A stretch of DNA of 64,000 nucleotides from Ancistrus triradiatus (Eukaryota; Chordata; Actinopteri; Siluriformes; Loricariidae), in NCBI GenBank assembly GCA_025084515.1, contig JAJAGP010000777.1, positions 232,912-296,911 of the forward strand. The letters are read 5' to 3'. Both the position numbers and the translations under genes were made by a program. The stretch's first letter is position 1. Every line of letters starts with the position of its first letter. The notes under the pieces were generated by a model. The model was not told where the DNA came from. It did no database searches and saw only the letters and a program-made list of their open reading frames with translations. This document shows, piece after piece, positions 53,501 to 62,689 of the stretch.

Positions 53501-56012
53501 GTCTAAGAAACCAGCCTTGTGAAGTACATTACCCAGAAGTCATGGCATGATCACGTGGGTGAGCTCGCTCAGGGTTAACACTAGGCATTACGAGCTGCAC
53601 TTGGCTGGTACGCTATTTAAACTGCCCAAGAGGCACCTTCTACGCAGTGTCTTGAGAAGGTGCTGCCGGTAAACGGGTTGATTGTGTGTGCGGCTGTGAA
53701 AGAAAAAGGAAACACACCAAATAAAGGAATATAAACTGTGAAAGTGGTTATAGGGAAGTCATGAGCTGAGACTACCTCAGACTAAAGATAAGTTTAAGGT
53801 GGAAAAAAGCAGAAGAGTCTAGAAGACTTTTAGAGTAAAGCTGAAACTATTAAACTAATAATAGTTGTGTAATGAAGTAATGAACAAGTAAATCTTGAGT
53901 ATATCATATAATGTATAACATATATGAGTTTGGGAGATTTGGAAAAATGTTTCAGAGGTCACAAAAACCATTTTGAGTTCCGCGTTGCTGCCAGACGCCA
54001 TTTTGTCTTTGATATTTTCCCGCCTTTTTAACGTCCCACTCCTTCTAGGTACACACATGCTAGTAGCAGGTTTGCCAACTTCGAGGTTTTGTAACTAGAT
54101 TTAACTTTTTCAGACCCCTCTAGCGAGTTGTCTTTAAAAAACTTAGTAGAGCCAAATCTAGTGACTTTTTGTAGAAATCTTAGCTACTTCGCTACTACTT
54201 TGTGAATTTCAGTGCATTAATCAATATGGACATACTGCTGTTGTTTTGAAATATGCACATAATGTTTGGTTTATAATGTACAGAGAGTAAGAAAGAAGCA
54301 ACTGATAACATTTGACACTAGGCAGAATTGTCATCTAGCGATATTTAGCACTTTTTAAGCACTCTTCGTACTACCCTCTGAAAAAAGCTAGTAAAAAGTC
54401 AAGCAGCCCTCAGATCCCAGGATCAAAATGCACTTACGCCAGTTACACAAATGTACTTACTCTGTCCTTCCATTATATAAACACTTACTTTTGGTTAGGA
54501 TTTAGGAAATACCATCTGATTTAGAAAATATTCATAAAGTTTGGTTTTGCCTCTAGCGCTCCCAGAGGGTTTAGCCAGTATCACACTGTGCCTGGCTCCA
54601 AACTCAGCGCCTACTGTAGCATTGTGTGGGATATTTTCCTTCTGTTCCTTCTGTTTGTTGTAAATGGATAACTTGAATGAAGTAGTCCAAGATGATTGTT
54701 TTACTCCACTGGAACACAATAACATGCAATAGCGCAACTCTTGTTGGATCTGCGCTGATTTCTGCTCCCTCAACAAAAATTCTTATGGATGGGCTGGCTA
54801 TCACATGTGCCATATAATTGGAGAAGAATCTATGAGTGGTCCTAGAAGAAATGATCAAATTTACATTTATTTTACCCGGCCCACCTCTGCCAGGCTGCCA
54901 CTGTTGGGTCCTTGAGCAAGGCCCTTAACCCACGATAGTTTGGATTGTAAGATTATATCAACTGGAAGTCGCTCTGGATAAGGGCGTCTGCTAAATGACA
55001 TCAGTATAAATTTCCAGTCCCAGGAAGCTGGGAAGACAAGGGAATTAGTAACAATGAACTAACTACTGATCCCATATACCTTTGCTAAATGATCGTTTTC
55101 ACAAATGGCATACATTACTGATTAATTAAATAATATACAGTGGTACCTCAGTTCTCGACCACCTCGGAACTCGTCAAATTTTTTTCTCAATGCATTTTGG
55201 CAAAAAAAATTTGTCTCGGTTCTTGTCGTTTGCTCGGTACTCGGTACTCGGCACACTTGCTTAAACCTGTATTAGTCGAGTGACTCGTTTTAGCTGAAAC
55301 TCGAGTCACGATTCAGTACAAAATGATTCATTGATTCAGATTCACAGTAGCCGTTGCTCAGTGGTTCTTCTTTGTTGTTACATCTACAGTACTGTATCCT
55401 TGGCGCAAATAAGTCCACATGGGTCCTAAAATGTTAGTGATGACAGCCAACCAAAAGGAAAAACTGACTTTCAGGCTGAGTAGTTAGCATTAGCAGCTAG
55501 TGCACGGATTGAGTAAATGTTTTGCTTTTACTTTTCACGTCCAATCTGTTACTCACTAAATCAGCTGAGACTTTCCGACACTTTTATTATAGATTAAGCT
55601 TTCTGTTAGTGATTTTGGCCAACTGTTTCGCCAACGTAAGTGCTAATGGCTCTATTGTACAGTATAGACTATATCAATCTCCACAGTTCATGATACATTT
55701 AACTTATGATGGATTTGTCAGAGTGTATCCCCATCATAAATCAGGGAGCACTTGAGCAATACAACTCCATTAATGCATGTAATGCCTTATACAGTGTGGA
55801 TTTTCTGAGGGTCTGGAACCGATTCATTCAATTTGCATCATTGCTTATGGTAAAAATTTGCTCTGAACTGAGGTATCATTGTCTTCACATTATCTGCTAA
55901 AATAATAAGTTAGAAATCCAGTGTGGAACTCACCTGTATACAAATAGTCCAGAAAGTGCAAGTTTGCGGAGGTGACCCAGACACAAAAACACAGGATCAA
56001 CAATGTTTTCAT
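35406..56012 (-). CDS. acan: ACAN, aggrecan core protein, complete coding region
   Basis: Large matrix proteoglycan. Minus-strand exons in order: 56012-55934 signal peptide; 51691-51308 Ig; 47254-47074 and 44966-44839 Link 1; 44751-44458 Link 2; 44302-44033 interglobular; 43953-43779 and 42540-42413 Link 3; 42336-42043 Link 4; 41342-41244; 41152-39611 chondroitin-sulfate region; 39300-39187 and 37979-37866 EGFs; 37281-37123, 37049-36967 and 36880-36736 C-type lectin; 36662-36480 CCP; 35497-35406 basic tail. Lengths of 175, 128, 294, 159, 83, 145 and 183 fit the conserved lectican exon plan as I know it. The sum is 1486 codons with stop if the damaged Link 1a exon counts as 175. A G2 domain identifies aggrecan rather than versican, which lacks G2. 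Exon 1 was not found. Confidence 0.96.
35498..36479 (-). other. ACAN last intron
   Basis: About half of it is an hAT-like MITE (35977-36441) ending close to the CCP exon donor. The remainder (35498-35976) shows nothing recognisable. Confidence 0.7.
35977..36441. mobile_element. hAT-like MITE beside the CCP exon
   Basis: TIR-like ends cagaggtgggaacaagtc and ...gtccacacctctg (complement cagaggtgtggac); CAGAGGTG is a known hAT terminus type. Flanks tgtctagg and tgcccagg match at 6 of 8 bases, an aged 8-bp duplication. The left end is rich in caagtc motifs. Confidence 0.65.
36480..36662 (-). CDS. acan: ACAN CCP (Sushi) exon
   Basis: A 183-base, phase 1-1 exon: VTCGQPPEVKNAR, YQCNDGF, VRCMGDGKWQEPQVEC, with four cysteines and the conserved tryptophan of a complement control module, followed by gtaagt. 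Confidence 0.95.
36736..36880 (-). CDS. acan: ACAN C-type lectin exon 3
   Basis: A 145-base exon: NWRPNQPDNY, GEDCVVMIWHENGQWNDVPC, PFTCK. The QPD and WND motifs are calcium- and ligand-binding residues of the C-type lectin fold. In lecticans this domain binds tenascins and fibulins. Confidence 0.95.
36967..37049 (-). CDS. acan: ACAN C-type lectin exon 2
   Basis: An 83-base exon coding YAQDYHWIGLNDKTFENDF and QWTDGTPM, including the WIGL hallmark. Flanked by a ctttag acceptor and gtgagt donor. Confidence 0.96.
37123..37281 (-). CDS. acan: ACAN C-type lectin exon 1
   Basis: A 159-base exon: CEEGWTKFQGNCYMHVG, TWEDAEQHCRSLGAHL, VSITNPEEQAFIN, the typical first half of the C-type lectin domain. 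Confidence 0.96.
37282..37865 (-). other. ACAN intron between EGF2 and C-type lectin
   Basis: 584 bases with ordinary intron composition. No repeat or extra exon recognised. Confidence 0.6.
37866..37979 (-). CDS. acan: ACAN second EGF exon
   Basis: A 114-base, phase 1-1 exon: VDVCHSNPCANGATC, then FKCLCLPSYGGDRCEI; six cysteines. The CLCLPSYGGD string is strongly characteristic of the aggrecan EGF next to the lectin domain. Confidence 0.96.
38189..38268. repeat. (TA)n microsatellite with TAAT interruptions
   Basis: Long alternating TA run. Confidence 0.97.
38339..38782. mobile_element. Inverted-repeat MITE
   Basis: Ends ggctggattcacaatagct/ttcttaag and cttaagacacttgtgaatcc/ggtcc are inverted copies of one another. 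The inner part is rich in cttaagaaa motifs, so it could form a long hairpin. Confidence 0.65.
39187..39300 (-). CDS. acan: ACAN first EGF exon
   Basis: A 114-base, phase 1-1 exon: GDPCNPNPCGAGACSVQDG, VCHCPPGLTEEEC; six cysteines of an EGF domain. The alternatively spliced EGFs of human aggrecan occupy this position. Confidence 0.93.
39414..39592 (+). repeat. tRNA-like SINE in ACAN intron
   Basis: ggtagcctaccagttaagg head, cattcaaatccca box, aacccttaacccacagttg and gtgtctgctaaatgctgtaa tail. It lies between the first EGF exon and the CS exon and ends 19 bases from the CS exon donor. Confidence 0.75.
39611..41152 (-). CDS. acan: ACAN chondroitin-sulfate attachment exon (1542 bp)
   Basis: A single open exon of 514 codons, phase 1-1, acceptor tttctacag and donor gtgagt. 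About 75-80 Ser-Gly dipeptides, the sites where xylosyltransferase starts glycosaminoglycan chains. The N-terminal part is a 9-residue tandem repeat (G-D-V/L-S-G-S-G-x-S). The middle has longer SG-rich stretches; the last 130 or so residues are SG-poor and Pro/Thr/Ala-rich. One cysteine (ASCYELSG) is odd for this region. I recall the mammalian CS exon as considerably longer. Long frames on the opposite strand are shadows of the repeat. Confidence 0.95.
40715..41011 (-). repeat. 27-bp coding tandem repeat, about 11 units
   Basis: Units such as GDVSGSGFS, VDLSGSGLS, GDLSGSGIS and EDLSGSGIS repeat without a gap. Each contains acidic-x-S-G-x-G, the consensus for glycosaminoglycan attachment. Confidence 0.93.
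41244..41342 (-). CDS. acan: ACAN short exon between G2 and the CS region
   Basis: A 99-base, phase 1-1 exon coding LQLYLNDTGLILTVIEE, VVVQTSEHVLSAS. It stands where the keratan-sulfate region begins in mammals, but the hexapeptide repeats of mammalian KS domains are not seen. Confidence 0.8.
41343..42042 (-). other. ACAN intron with Tc1 transposase debris
   Basis: About 41460-41760 reads on the minus strand as a decayed Tc1 transposase piece (KHGGGN...ML-like around 41680-41720). The remainder is plain intron. Confidence 0.5.
42043..42336 (-). CDS. acan: ACAN G2 second Link domain
   Basis: A 294-base exon: GNLFHLGSFEGFTYDEAKK, CRSGWLADRSVRYPINYP, CGGGKVGVHTVYKF, NQTGYPDVHSKFGAYC. A complete Link module with the NQTGYPD motif of aggrecan second and fourth Link domains. 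A potential N-glycosylation site (NQT) is present. Confidence 0.96.
42413..42540 (-). CDS. acan: ACAN G2 first Link domain, second half
   Basis: A 128-base exon: YPIVSPRDRCAGD, LLPGVRSYGVRPANERYDVYC, completing the Link module begun at 43953-43779. Donor gtatta. Confidence 0.95.
42541..43778 (-). other. ACAN intron splitting the G2 first Link module, GC donor
   Basis: 1.24 kb without clear mobile elements except a short TA run near 43127. The part near 43590-43660 resembles 46890-46985 in the matching G1 intron. The donor is GC rather than GT. Confidence 0.65.
43779..43953 (-). CDS. acan: ACAN G2 first Link domain, first half
   Basis: A 175-base exon: GIVFHYRAGDRRYAFTF, EAQLACQSIGAAIASPKQLQ, CDAGWLLDQTVR. 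Exact length expected for this lectican exon. The phase works only if the donor is cag|gcaaga, a GC-AG intron. Confidence 0.94.
44033..44302 (-). CDS. acan: ACAN interglobular domain exon
   Basis: A 270-base, phase 1-1 exon between G1 and G2: an acidic, Thr/Ser/Pro-rich extended linker of about 90 residues (EVEEEGSTLDEIHPETTPEPENEVVN... to ILPENITEAGMSPT). In mammals this linker is longer and carries the MMP and ADAMTS cleavage sites. Here the region resembling the ADAMTS site reads SESEVQGEVVTHKP. Confidence 0.92.
44458..44751 (-). CDS. acan: ACAN G1 second Link domain
   Basis: A 294-base exon: VFYLTSPIKFTFAEALAMC, LGAKLATTGQLYLAWEDGMD, CNAGWLADGSVRYPINVARP, CGGGLLGVRTVYRF, NQTGYPLPDSRYDAYC. 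Hallmarks of aggrecan Link 2, a hyaluronan-binding module. Confidence 0.97.
44839..44966 (-). CDS. acan: ACAN G1 first Link domain, second half
   Basis: A 128-base exon: YPIHDPREPCYGDKYEFPGV, RTYGVRDINETYDVYCFAEKMTG. Very close to the mammalian aggrecan sequence as I know it. The Tc1 element begins only about 50 bases beyond its acceptor. Confidence 0.97.
45018..46650 (+). mobile_element. Second copy of the long-TIR Tc1 element, in ACAN intron
   Basis: Homologous over its length to 20585-21955, with both inner TIR parts (cctacatggccctgtgtg at about 45173 and its inverse near 46470) and outer TIR arms ending in cacttaagtgtgac near 46603-46618. Compared with the first copy it has dozens of single-base insertions, so no reading frame survives. 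The pattern looks like unpolished sequence more than natural decay. Confidence 0.88.
46645..46770 (+). repeat. Dispersed repeat fragment
   Basis: 'cgttgtctcaaaaagcagctttt', 'gagcaagcccaggggctacag', 'gtggcaaggaaaaactc': same family as 10689 and 63397. Abuts the Tc1 right end. Confidence 0.55.
47074..47254 (-). CDS. acan: ACAN G1 first Link domain, first half, damaged by indels
   Basis: The acceptor ctccag and opening GIVFHYRAITS are fine, and the end gttcg|gttagt fits the next exon. Between them the reading frame must change several times: RYTLTFEKAE in one, AACFRNSAVIATSQQLA in another, then CDAGWLAE in a third. Length is 181 instead of 175 bases. All neighbouring exons are intact and this one lies between two badly sequenced repeats, so assembly error is likelier than a real defect. 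Confidence 0.85.
48012..49026. other. GC-rich block with poly-G runs inside the LINE
   Basis: Composition differs sharply from the AT-rich surroundings: long G runs at about 48552-48631 and many CG dinucleotides. LINE sequence just before it (about 47812-48010) is repeated just after it (about 49027-49240). No protein family was recognised in any frame. Confidence 0.8.
50482..50513. repeat. Poly-A homopolymer (about 32 bases)
   Basis: Uninterrupted A run inside the LINE where the sister copy has none. Confidence 0.95.
51101..51272 (+). repeat. tRNA-like SINE
   Basis: ggtagcctagtggttaagg head, ggttcaaatcccacctctg B-box region, ccactgttgggtccttgga, tcgtctgctaaatgctgtaa tail and (aaatgt)n end. 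The clearest copy in the window, although it lacks the usual 'gagcaaggcccttaaccca' segment. Confidence 0.85.
51308..51691 (-). CDS. acan: ACAN Ig-like V domain exon (G1)
   Basis: A 384-base, phase 1-1 exon: PEKTLSVSIPVEKPLYALMG, LVLPCYF, RIKWSLVTKEK, NESGVYRCEVTHGIEDGYDS. SLSVSIP near the N-terminus and CEVxHGIED are aggrecan signatures. This module pairs with link protein. Confidence 0.97.
54875..55015 (+). repeat. tRNA-like SINE, 3' part
   Basis: cccacctctgccaggctgcc, ttgagcaaggcccttaaccc, agtcgctctggataagggcg and tctgctaaatgaca, without the tRNA-like head. Confidence 0.75.
55138..55881. mobile_element. Inverted-repeat DNA element, mariner/pogo-like MITE
   Basis: The left end cagtggtacctcagttctcg follows TA; the right end gaactgaggtatcattg is its imperfect complement. 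The inside has repeated 'ctcggtactcgg' motifs. A related fragment lies at about 33430-33595. Confidence 0.65.
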
Positions 56013-56019
56013 GGCTCAC
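55934..56019 (-). CDS. acan: ACAN exon 2: start codon and signal peptide
   Basis: After a cttccag acceptor (exon start 56019) only seven bases precede ATG at 56012-56010. Codes MKTLLILCFCVWVTSANL..., a typical signal peptide, and ends TyrThr+1 base before gtgagt, in phase with the Ig exon. This makes the ACAN coding region complete at its 5' end. Confidence 0.93.
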
Positions 56020-57659
56020 CTGGAAGGTAGATCACATTTGCTTTATTATAATGGCTCGATTTTTATCAAATCCACAACAATCCACAATAACTGGATGATT
56101 TCATGGTCACAGCATAGCTCATATGAGTAAAAGTAGCCAGAAAGCTCTTAAACTCACATCCTGGCAGGATATGCAGCATTCAATCAGTGTGCCTCGGAAC
56201 AAGCTGCCTTTGTCAAATAGTGAAACCCTTACCACATTGTAATTTCCAATTTCCACGGGAAAGACACAGCGAACGTGGAGCTCAGAAATGACTCTGCGGC
56301 ACTTTCCTCTGGACCATCACCACCACGCTGGGCAATTTGTACATTAATGCCTCATTAATCACCAGATGGATGAATAAAGAAAAGCCTACTGTTCCTCCAT
56401 CATTCCTCAAACCAGTGTTGGAAGGACATGTGACTTGCAAGGAAAACCTCAGCTTCAAGTTTACTTCCAGAGATTGGATGTCAGCCTTGGCAGGACTTTG
56501 CTTCACAGCATTCAGTCGCCTTCCCCACACAGGCCGTGTCTTTTACTTATGAAAAGTTTACTGTCTTATTTTTAGCTGAGTGAACAAAAATTGTGTGTTT
56601 TTTCTTTTTACCTCCCTGTTACTCCTGCTTGGCTTTGTGCTTAGAAAAATTCAATGTTGTCAAAGTAATGAATGATATGAACACTAGGACGGAAAAAGAA
56701 TATCATGTAGAAAAAGAAAAGCACTTTCAGGCCAGTATAGAAAGCGGATTAAAATCTGACAGTTGGAAAATAGGCCAGTGTTTTTTATGGCCAAACATTC
56801 AAGTGAAGCTTTCAAGACTAATAATTAGAGGCTGAGCTGCATGGAAATGACTGATTAAACATCATCTGTGGTAGATATTTTATTAGAAATATGGGCTCGG
56901 CTAAATATCTGACAATAGATAATTGCTTGCATGTTGTGATTGCGTAACTCAGATTGAGTTATACTAAGACTTTGCTGTTTTGTTGCTTATCTGATCTCTG
57001 CAGCAAAATAAAACAATCCCCGAGTCATGACCTTTCACTTCTCATCATCCCGTCACATTCCATATACTTCCACAGATGTGTCCTTCAAAGACCCAGACGT
57101 GAGTCAAGTATGTCAGATTGTGACTGTGTGCGCATGCATGTGTCTGTGCGTACTTGTGTTGCTATGTTTGTGAGGACCGATTACACACTGGATAATAGGA
57201 GTGCCTGCAAAATGAAGGAATGTGTGAGGAAAACAAGTACAACTAAAGCTATTAGATAGCTCTAGCTATATCGTCACCATAAAGAACGAATGAAGGAAAG
57301 AAGGTCCTCGCAATATGGCAGTAATGCAAAGCGCTTGTGTGTTTGTGTGTGAAGTTTATACACAGTTGTGTCATTGAGGGTCCAAGGATAGACACATTTT
57401 GCTGGTTCCCACAAGGATAATTGCTTTTGTTTTTACCAGAACTGCAACGTTTTTGAAGAAAGAGCCTAAATGTTGGTGTAAATGTTGCGTTCATTAGCTA
57501 CAATAATATTAAATATACGTAAAGTCCCCATAATAATAGAAATACAAGCTGTGTGTGCCACTCTCTCAGCTTGGACTAAAGATTGTTCTACAATTACTGC
57601 AATAAAAATCCATATACATATGCATAAACAAATTAGGCTATGGCAACGATAACAATCAG

Positions 57660-57880
57660 GAAAGTGTTGCCTCACAGATCCAGAAAGCCACAAAAGGAAT
57701 CGAGTCCTGGACCAGGTCCCTGCTTGTGTGGAATTTGCATGTTCTCCTCATGTCTGGCTGGCTTTCCTCAGGGTTTCCTCCCACATTTCAAAGACGTTCG
57801 TCAGGTCAACCGGCGTCTCTAAACGGTTTGTGCTTGTGCCCTATGGGACTAAGTGGGTATGGAAAGTAGCTGAGCAATGT
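57660..57880 (+). repeat. Dispersed repeat with 'ggaatttgcatgttctcc' core
   Basis: gtgtggaatttgcatgttct, ggctttcctcagggtttcc, tcccacatttcaaagacgtt and ctctaaacggtttgtgc form the well-known SINE/LINE-tail repeat module of fish genomes. Class not assigned. Confidence 0.6.
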
Positions 57881-59602
57881 GGCATCTGTTAATCTTTTCA
57901 ACCCCTTGATTAGACCTATAGTTTTGATTTGAATTCTATTTATAGGTTGCATATTTCAAAAGGACTCGGTCAGGTCTTTCTAATTTAGGTCCAGAAAAAA
58001 TCTAAATTAACACTGATCTGCGCCAAGCGACCATGGTAGCAAATATCAGCATGAAGACCAAAAGTCTGAGACCACTAGTGAAAATGGTTTTGCTTTTCTT
58101 TAATTTAAATTTGTTCATTTTGAATCATACAGTCAGAATAACAGGCTTGGTGTTAGGGTGAGATCTGTGGTGGACTTTCATCCATAGAGCAAAACCCCAC
58201 TGGGCATTTAAAGGGGCACTGAAAGACAGAGAACATCAGGATGTTCTTTGGAATATGGAATGACATGGATCATCAGATTTTGCTTTAGACAGCAGAATGT
58301 AGAACATACCAAAATACTGATGTAATTTCAGCATTTATGCAGTATATTATTGTATTATAATTATGCTATAATACATACTGAATATACTGGTGAATTCAAA
58401 AAATGCTCTTGATTCATTCAATACAGCAAAAGCTCCCTGTATTTTAACACCCCAAGTGTCATTTAGGTCACCGGACCATCTGGAAAACCTGAACGCCAAT
58501 CACTGATTGTCTAGAATATACTCCATATAGTCTCTGAAAGTTGTGAGACAATGTCAGGAAAAAAATACATCTCAAGTCATCATTAAAGAACTGAGCGAAG
58601 AATTAGAAAGGCTGATATTTGAATCCTACCTGTGGATGCGAAAAGTTGTCCGGAAGACGAAGCCCTGCAAACTATAATCCTAGTTTGATTTTGTCTGTGA
58701 CAGATACAGATACTTTTTCGGTGAGCAGAGCTCTGTGCTGTGGGAGAGAAGTGTGTCACCTCCGAGCACAGGGCAAAAAGAGAGCCGGCTGAAAGGAGAA
58801 ACTTTGCTAAGCTGACTCTGTGAGGGGAGGGTGCAAGAAAGGGGGCTACGCTTTAATTTTGCCATTTATTATGTGTCGGATCGAATGATGTAATGGTCAT
58901 TCTGCATAACGCACCACTTGCCTGTGCAGTCTGTCACGGTTTCCATCGGGGGTTCTTGTTTTATTTACTGACAATATGTAGTTATGTGAGGTCTCCTTGT
59001 TTTCTATGGGGGGACTTGAATGAGAAGGAGTGACAGATACCTGAAACAAATTTCAGCTTCAGTTTCAGTTCATCAGATTTGATTGACTTCTGTATCATAA
59101 TTGTTTAATTCAATCATTTACCATTGGTGCTTACAAAAACATGGTGAAACTACTGACCCAACTGATCGTTAGACAGTTAAGTCATCATGCCACTTGTACT
59201 TGTTCATCCAACAAAACTAGATGTAAACGCTGACATTTTTAGAAAAGAATCAGCTGTCCTGGCCCTAAATGGAATTAATTGCTCAAGTGCATGATGACAG
59301 CCTCTAAAAGGTGCTGGATAACCTAGAAACAGAGGCCTCCTTTCAGCAGCGGGGCCCACCCTAACGACTATCCAAAACCTTTTAATGTTTGAGAGCGGGA
59401 GTGTTGATGCTCAAGATTTCCGTTGTTTTTCGGCACTGCACACGTCCCAAGGGTTCTTTCCAGGTACGTTTTGTGCCACACAGCATTTACTAGCCAATAT
59501 AACAGTTAACACGTTTTTAGCAAGGCGTGGCACGGTGGGACAAGTGGTTAAGCTCCAGAGAGCCCCATTCAATCTCGACCTCGGACTCCGATCCCGGTAT
59601 TG

Positions 59603-59720
59603 TAGTCAGATTTATTTCTGTAGCGCTTTTTACAATGGAGCATTGTCTCAAAGCAATCCCAAATTGAGCAAGCCCTAGGGCGACAGTGGAAAGGAAAAAC
59701 TCCCTAATATTCAAACAGGG
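59603..59720 (+). repeat. Dispersed repeat fragment
   Basis: 'atttatttctgtagcgctttt', 'acaatggagcattgtctcaa', 'gagcaagccctagggcgac', 'aaggaaaaactccctaa'. Confidence 0.65.
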
Positions 59721-60007
59721 ACCTATCCTCGTTGGGCGGCTTAGATCAGCACTTCCCAACCATTTCTCCTTGGAGCTCCCCCATGAGTATCTAAGAAAAG
59801 ACACACTCACACACAGACCAGAAGAATAAAGTGATTCACTGCAAACCTCTTCTGGCAAAAATTTATATAAATTATAGCTTTATTCCTTTTCTTTTGGGTC
59901 CCATTTATAGTTTTGTTCTCCCTTTTTCTCTTCTCTTTTTGAGGCAGGTAAGAATAAAGCTAAAAATAAAACATAACCTTGTTGAATATATATTTAAGCA
60001 ATTTTAA

Positions 60008-60009
<2 letters not shown>

Positions 60010-60080
<71 letters not shown>
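60010..60080. repeat. (TA)n microsatellite
   Basis: About 35 TA units. Confidence 0.97.
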
Positions 60081-60083
<3 letters not shown>

Positions 60084-61709
60084 GTAAGTGTATTTTGTTT
60101 GGTCCTTCACCTTTGCCGCTACAACACCCTTTAAATTTGTTCTTCTTAAAGTGCTCTTTCAACAAGATTTTGGAACATGACTGTGAGGTCGGCTCACTTT
60201 TGGCATTCCAGTACATTTTTAGGGTGCCAGCCATGTTCTCAATCAAAGTTGGCAAACTGATTCTCTGTAGATTTTGTTTAGGGACAGCGAAGGTTAGGAA
60301 AGTTAGAAAGTTGATGAACTGAGTTGTTGGAAGCGGAATGTGTCATCTCAATACGTATCTCAATACGTGTCATACTGAGAGTCACTGAGGTATCAGTACA
60401 ACTCATTCTACTGCCACTGTTTGTCTATGGAGAATCAGAAATGTATGCTTAATATTATAAAGGTACAAGGGAGAGTTGCTGAAAGAGCAGAGCTCAATAA
60501 TTAGAAGGGGTGTCCGCAAACTTCAGTTCCAAGCCTATTTGACAGCTTTCCCAAAGTGGTTTTCAGACCAAGACAATAAGGCAAGGTTTTATATTAAGAA
60601 ATACATTAAGTTCCACACAATTATTGAGCCAACGTTCATGTAACTGACGACCAATCAGTGGGCTAAAGTAAATCGGACTAGGTGAGGACACTTGGCTCTG
60701 TTGAAGAAAATAAAATAAAAAAACATTGAAAGGCATCACTGGGAGAGAAGATCCTAATCTCAGAGGAAATACATGAACTTCTTCTCAACACTGTGCAAGT
60801 TGGCAGTGCCCCTGTGACCACATACTTGGACCCCCAAGCACCTTTGGGTAAAAAGCAATTGGCCCCTCTAACATAGCCTGGCCCCTGCATTTGAACAGCG
60901 CATTGTAAGTCATGGGTTACCGGAGCTCAATACCAGTCCCGGAGACGCCAGTCCTGTCTCAATAGTTCTTTTGGTCTCAAGCACATTCAGGCCCCACTGC
61001 GCCCCTTCCTTAGCTGGCTAATTGTGGCTGTGTTTATCATAACCTCGGAAACAGACAGTAGTACTGTTAAAACATGACTTCATGTAATTGTTCAAATGTC
61101 TCAAGAGCACCACGTCTCCAGCGAACCCAGTTTTCTGTTTAAGGTAACCGTCTTGGAATGATTGATTAAGATTTGAGTATCTGTCTTTAACTACAGCCTA
61201 ATACTACGGGCAAATTCACACGTTCTTCATGTAGAGCCAATAAATCAGTGAAGCCAATTGTACAGTAATGAGTGACTCAAACTCTCCAAACACAGATGTG
61301 CGTTTGTTGGTAACCGATTATCCACGTTAGGCATATTAGGCATATTCACTTACCTATTTATATGATTTCTCAATATAACCTCTATTTTGGTGGGCATATA
61401 CTTAGCAAATGTAAACACGGATTCCTGAAATTCCTACAGCTGAATCGTTCTTTTTACAAGGGCGGTGCGTCACAGGCCCATCTAAACACGCAAGAGATGA
61501 ATTTCTCCACAGTTTCCAAATCTGAGTGACTTAGAGCAGTCATAATTTCCTTGAGGGTGGATGTGTTTTCCGAAACCTGCGAATGTTTGGAGAAGAGAGT
61601 GTCAGAACACTGTATCCTTATTACCAACCGACAGAGCTGGCATTCTTCCATTTCTGCTCCAACAGCTGATTAAAGAGTGCGTTGAGCATCTTTTGCGTAT
61701 CCGCACGTA

Positions 61710-62400
61710 CAGTGGGGCAAAAAAGTATTTAGCCAGCCACTGATTGTGCAAGTTCTCCGACTTGGAAAGATGAGAGAGGTCTGTAATTTTCATCATAGCT
61801 ACACTTCAACTATGAGAGACACGATGAGAAAAAAAATCCAGGAAATCACATTGTAGAATTTTTAAAGAATTTAATTGTAAATTATGGTGGAAAATAAGTA
61901 TTTGGTCAATAGCAAAAGTTCAACTCAATACTTTGTAACATAACCTTTGTTGGCAATGACAGAGGTCAAACATTTCCTGTAAGTCTTCACCAGGTTGGCA
62001 CACACTGTAGCTGGTATTTTGGCCCATTCCTCCATGCAGATCTCCTCTAGAGCAGTGATGTTTTGGGACAACACGGTCTTTCAACTCCCTCTAAAAAAAT
62101 TTCTATGGGGCTGAGGTCTGGAGACTGGCTAGGCCACTTCAGGACCTTGAAATGCTTTTTATGGAGCCACTCCTTCGTTGTGGAGCCAGAAATCTTGCTT
62201 GTTTGTGGGTGACCAAATACTTATTTTCCACCATGATTTACAATTAAATTCTTAAAAAATCCTACAATGTGATTTCCTGGATTTGTTTTTCTCATTTTGT
62301 CTCAAGTGTAGCTATGATGAAAATTACAGACCTCTCTCATCTTTCTAAGTAGGAGAACTTGCACAATCAGTGGCTGACCAAATACTTTTTTGCCCCACTG
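61710..62400. mobile_element. Tc1-derived MITE, complete, 691 bp
   Basis: The outer TIRs cagtggggcaaaaaagtatt and their complement are almost perfect; inverted arms extend about 200 bases on both sides. TA flanks at 61708-61709 and 62401-62402 are the target duplication. The centre keeps a fragment (about 61940-62160) homologous to 4060-4290, from the antisense end of the transposase region. Confidence 0.9.
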
Positions 62401-62689
62401 TAGGCTTGGGTTGCAGGTCTTTGAATGGGCTTGGAGGCGCAAAATATCTCAGTAGACTCAGTTCAAAATTCAAATTCGTTAAACTAGTTTAACTTGGTGT
62501 ACTAGCTGGGAAATACTAGACAGAAATGAGCAACTCACTTAAAAATAATAAACACCCTAAATGGGATGAGGATGAAACTTCAGGAGGGCCAAGACTGACA
62601 AAATGGGCCGAACCTCCTTGGACAGCCTGTAAGTAGTGAACTAAGTAATATAAATAATGCATTCATAATAATAATTCAAATACACAGAA

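Larger units (their letters stand above)
51692..55933 (-). other. ACAN intron 2 (4.2 kb)
   Basis: A right-end remnant of the cagtactg MITE family at about 52020-52097, SINE-like debris near 51880-51970, a partial SINE at 54875-55015 and an inverted-repeat element at 55138-55881. From 52.1 to 54.8 kb nothing was recognised apart from AT-rich runs near 53050-53220. Confidence 0.6.
56020..61709. other. Upstream region / intron 1 of ACAN
   Basis: No coding exon recognised. A vertebrate-type dispersed repeat at about 57660-57880 (gtggaatttgcatgttctcc, tttcctcccacatttcaaag), a dispersed-repeat fragment at 59603-59720, and a (TA)n run at 60010-60080. A short, relatively GC-rich stretch at about 58680-58870 is without repeats. 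ACAN exon 1 and promoter could lie here but are not identifiable by eye. Confidence 0.5.

Noticed and set aside
35406..56012. Identification as versican
   Set aside because: Two extra Link domains (G2) and an interglobular exon are present, which versican lacks.
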